Assembly (NCBI GenBank): GCA_030248295.1
Contig: JASANH010000652.1
Location: 186,001-250,000 of the forward strand
Origin: Mesodorylaimus sp. YZB2_4
Lineage: Eukaryota; Nematoda; Enoplea; Dorylaimida; Dorylaimidae
Reading direction: 5' to 3'
Length of the DNA stretch: 64,000 nt
Part shown: positions 60,998 to 64,000 of the stretch, one piece after another
Position numbering within the stretch: position 1 is the first letter of the stretch
Layout of the letters: each line of letters begins with the position of its first letter
The notes under the pieces: model-generated
Told to the model about the DNA's origin: nothing
Database searches by the model: none
Seen by the model: only the letters and a program-made list of their open reading frames with translations
Made by a program: the position numbers and the translations under genes

Positions 60998-61522
60998 CTA
61001 ATTATCAAGATATTCTAAAATCAACCCATTTTCATTTGAATGCACCACCAGACGGGGATTGTCGGCTGCGTAGACGCCGTGAATACGGCCTCGGGTCAGC
61101 TTTGTCCAAGCGGCGGTGATCAACGAAATAACGGACCACATTTCATCGATCACTGCTCTCATCGTTCGACCAGCGATGCCTGCATTGACTGATACAGCGG
61201 CTGCTCTAGAGGCTGCTCCAACGGACGCGCCGACCGCCGCGGCAGCACTCAAGGCCGTGGCTCCAACGGCTACTCCTCCAATGATTATGGCAGAGCCAGC
61301 GACGGTTGCTGTAATTGGGATTGCGCAATCCCATCCGTCGTATCGAGCGAACTTTGACCCGTCATTAATTGTGGCCTCCACAGCGAACCAAACTTTGCCG
61401 CACTTAACCTTTTGCGTCTGTCGGGGTTGTAGGTCATTCTCCCAGTGCAGGATGCCGATATGACGTAATGCGACATTGATAGGGAAGTCGGTTTGATTGG
61501 TGACAGAAATAGTGCCTCCCAT
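60998..61522 (-). CDS. Small protein with myristoylation-type N-terminus and Gly/Ala-rich core
   Basis: A single exon of 174 residues. The ATG is preceded by CTTTTTAG with only 4 bases between, which suggests a trans-spliced or very short 5' leader. The N-terminus MGGTIS fits the N-myristoylation consensus (Gly2, Ser6). Residues 1-75 look like a compact beta domain (VTNQTDFPINVALRHIGILH, then GKVWFAVEATI). Residues 85-135 are Gly/Ala-rich and hydrophobic (AGSAIIIGGVAVGATALSAA), like a glycine-zipper or membrane-inserting hairpin. The C-terminus is a charged beta-like stretch. By eye the N-terminal pattern recalls an uncharacterised family I believe occurs in fungi and other eukaryotes, which I cannot verify here. 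Membrane association is inferred; no function is assigned. Confidence 0.75.
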   Translation of the reverse strand: MGGTISVTNQTDFPINVALRHIGILHWENDLQPRQTQKVKCGKVWFAVEATINDGSKFARYDGWDCAIPITATVAGSAIIIGGVAVGATALSAAAAVGASVGAASRAAAVSVNAGIAGRTMRAVIDEMWSVISLITAAWTKLTRGRIHGVYAADNPRLVVHSNENGLILEYLDN

Positions 61523-62364
61523 GATGCTAAAAAGAGAGATTAGTACATACTGACCATGGTCGGATGGAAGGAACGAAAGACTGGGCAGTTTCTGTGGCTA
61601 GCTAGACCCATCTGCCGCAAAGACACCCTCCGATACTGGACCACCAATATCGGTGCGGTGTCGCATAATCGAAGACTCGACCGCTCCAGGTTGGCTTTTA
61701 CGAAACAATCTTGACTGCCACTGGCACAAAGGCTTAGCAATGGCTTATCAGTAGCAATGGCCGACCCTGGCCCGCACACCCTTAAGGGACATATGCACGA
61801 AATGAAATATATCCCTGGCCGCGAGTCGAACATTCGCCCGTAACTGCCTCTCACGCCAGACACTACATTCTCTACAGACCAAACACACCTACTGTGCTTG
61901 AATGGAGTGCAGCGCGTCTCTAGTAGTCCGAAGGTTGCGCGCGCCTGGCGTGAGAGGCAGACGCCTAACCCGCCCAGGCCACGAGCCCGTTATCATTTGG
62001 CAATTTGAAACACTTGAAGTACGTGCGCTGGAGCCAGCTACAGACAGAAATGAATTCACATCCAGTATTACTGTTGACATAGATGAGCAGAACTTAATTG
62101 GAACAATACACGCTTGCATGGGAAACATGATACAACCTGATACTGAGCCAGCCGCTCATGCCACGACTTTATTCGAACCCTGCTGGCACGGCCACAACTT
62201 TGAACCATCGATTGAGTCAGACAGACATGCGGTGCCAACCTGGCCAAGCCAGCATCACTGCATCGAGGCCTTTTCCGTGGTACCCAAAGCACATTCCAAT
62301 TCATCTGCAGTACTTTCTGCTTGAGCGATATCAAATACTGCACACCTTACACACAGAACCAAAG
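61523..62364. other. Intergenic region with tRNA-like fragments
   Basis: No gene is supported. On the minus strand 61925-61990 carries an A-box-like GGCCTGGGCGGGTTAGGCG and the anticodon-region word GCCTCTCACGCCAG, as in the family 1 SINE head. 61800-61860 carries a B-box-like TGTTCGACTCGCGG. The two are separated and partly inverted. Confidence 0.5.
61844..61960. repeat. 16-base perfect inverted repeat in tRNA-like sequence
   Basis: CTGCCTCTCACGCCAG (61844-61859) and CTGGCGTGAGAGGCAG (61945-61960) are perfect inverted copies around an 85-base spacer. The word is the anticodon region of the family 1 SINE head, so two SINE pieces appear to face each other. Confidence 0.75.
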
Positions 62365-62940
62365 CCAGTAAGCTAAAGGGAGTGTGCGATGAGCTTTTGT
62401 ACCATGCAACCATGTCTTCCGATCTTGTCTGTGGCTGAAACATTACCTTGACGGGTGATGTTTCCAGTGCCAGCTCTTGCATTCGTTCGGGATCCCGATA
62501 CGGATCCCAGTCGATCCCGATAAAAAATAGTCAGGATCGAATGTTGTGGAGATGTTTCAGAAGGGAAATAGGAGAGGGAGGGAATAAGAAGGTAATGTTT
62601 GAAGAAGAAGCTGGAGAAACTTTAGCGGATAATCTAACTGATAAAGTGGAAGGGAGGGATCTGTTTGCTGATTGGTGACTGCTTCCCCACCTTTTGCTCG
62701 CCTGATTTTGAATGCGATGATAAATATTGCACTAAAAATTATCCAAAGAAATGGAGGTTTTTAGCTCTACATTTGCTGGCTACTCAGGGTGGGCTGTAGG
62801 TCATTTACGGCAAATAAAAAAAGCGAGAAAAAGCACTCTTTAAAAATCCCGGTCCCAGTCCCGATCCCCAAAAAAGTGACCCCGAACTAGCGCTACCAGC
62901 TTCTTGCAGAGTAATTGCCAGACGAGACTCCAACAGCAGC
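62365..62940. repeat. Composite repeat with GATCCCGAT-type arrays
   Basis: CTAAAGGGAGTG...GAGCTTTTGTACCATGC (62373-62410) is followed by an array of GGATCCCGATACGGATCC type (62488-62522). Then come about 320 bases of other sequence, a second array (CCCGGTCCCAGTCCCGATCC, near 62849) and the module CAGCTTCTTGCAGAGTAATTGCCAG (written from 62899). The order matches the block at 43845-45600. Confidence 0.6.
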
Positions 62941-64000
62941 AGCAGTTACCAGTCTACAGTACCTGCTTTATTTTACCAGTCAATACCTCTCTGCGAACAA
63001 TAACAGCGTCGAGAGCGTCGTTCGACGAATTAGTCTGTGAGAAGTATACCTAGTGCTATAGCCAGGGTGGCCTTGTTATCATGCACATGTCATCTGCCTT
63101 CAAGCGCACTGCTAAGTCTTTGGCCAGAGAGTAAATAGCATAGCATGCAACCCCTTGCGCAAACAGGGTGTTGCTTATTTTATTGGCAAACTTGACCCAC
63201 CCCTGATTGTGCAGCCCTGGATTAGCAACTGGATTATTAGCTGGTGGGAATGTGCCAGCCTACAAGGCTATACTAGCAGGTGGGTGTCTGGGACGACGTC
63301 GATTCCTGTTCCCTATCCCGTCTGGACTATTTATCATTCTGTGCGCGACCAGCAGGGCGGAGGGGGTGGGTCCGAGAGCATGGCATATCATATCGCACAG
63401 CGTTATCGTAACGAGCCTGCTTGCCCCAAACACAATGCATCGAGAAAAATAAGAGCGAATTCGGCGAACATCGGATGAAGCAACGTTTGAGGTGTTCTTG
63501 GAGGCTGCTTAGAATTGTAAACATGGGCGGCGACGAGTGAAAAGAGATTTGGCACATTTTAAGGGGCGGAAAAGATGTACAGTGGCCACAATATAACACT
63601 GTGCGCGTTCATAGTACGCGGGTGTGGCTACTCGTACTGCGTGCCTGGGGGTGGTGGCTGAGTTAGCACGGGTCTGACTGTGAACAGCATCTCATTGCTG
63701 ATTTCTAAGCAAGGCAGTCACGCCACTTTATGTGGGTCTATTTCACCACTGAAATTCGGAAGAGGTGCCAGAAGGTAAAGACAAACCTGTGTCAGAAGCA
63801 GCAGTCTAGAGAGCTGCCTGAGACCCAGCTATACTATATGCTAGGGACTGTCGCTGCCACTTCATGTCACCCCGCTTTGGGGGTACAGCCTTCGGAGACA
63901 TGCGTCTGTCGTCACTGGATATGGTACAACGCGAGTGCGGCTGGGTAGATAAGAAAAAAACTCATTTTTACCTGTCCCACAAGAAATCATGACTGCGTAG
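62941..64000. other. Window end, no gene seen
   Basis: About 1.1 kb with short open frames only (for example 63155-63478), none with a domain or splice context. TACAGTA lies near 62955. Confidence 0.45.

Overview
This is a eukaryotic nuclear window. The genes have short GT-AG introns whose exon phases join exactly, and the spaces between genes hold tRNA-headed SINE-like repeats and foldback elements. The gene content suggests a small-genome ecdysozoan, most likely a nematode or close relative. Pointers are a secreted two-MAM protein, an astacin with a C-terminal ShK-like module, a locally duplicated Otx gene (compare ceh-36/ceh-37 of Caenorhabditis) and splice-acceptor-like sites only a few bases before some start codons, as expected for spliced-leader trans-splicing. 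This placement is inference; no ribosomal or mitochondrial marker is present.

Layout. 0-2 kb: 3' end of an unidentified Ser-rich protein gene (+). 2.3-4.5 kb: secreted two-MAM protein (-). 5.7-8.3 kb: MTO1/GidA-type tRNA-modification enzyme (+). 10.7-12.5 kb: BTB-BACK protein with an apparent C-terminal ubiquitin-like domain (+). 12.5-20.2 kb: long non-coding stretch before the first Otx gene. 20.2-23.4 kb: two Otx-class homeobox genes, tail to tail. 23.4-33 kb: mostly repeats, plus a type I membrane protein (28.5-29.3 kb) and a small secreted Cys-rich protein (31.2-31.5 kb). 33.5-34.7 kb: TMCO1 (+). 34.9-38.4 kb: astacin metalloprotease (-), with SINE-like, foldback and other repeat insertions in its introns. 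38.9-40.5 kb: repeats. 40.8-42.8 and 51.9-53.4 kb: two intronless TPR-SET paralogues (-). 43.8-45.6 kb: composite repeat. 46.5-49.2 kb: single-pass membrane protein (+). 55.7-56.7 kb: membrane protein with a duplicated CxxC module (-). 58.4-60.1 kb: poorly resolved multi-pass membrane locus (-). 61.0-61.5 kb: small protein with a myristoylation-type N-terminus and a Gly/Ala-rich core (-). The last 2.4 kb are repeats.

The genes do not form one pathway. TMCO1 (ER insertase/calcium family), MTO1 (mitochondrial tRNA wobble modification) and the Otx genes are conserved core functions. The MAM and astacin proteins are extracellular. The unidentified membrane and secreted proteins, the SET pair and the small Gly/Ala-rich protein look lineage-specific. 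The strongest unexplained signals are the BTB-BACK-ubiquitin-like architecture, the pentapeptide-like insertion in only one SET paralogue, the duplicated CxxC membrane protein, a composite repeat that carries different short tandem arrays in each copy, and the roughly five-fold excess of the heptamer TACTGTA/TACAGTA across the window.
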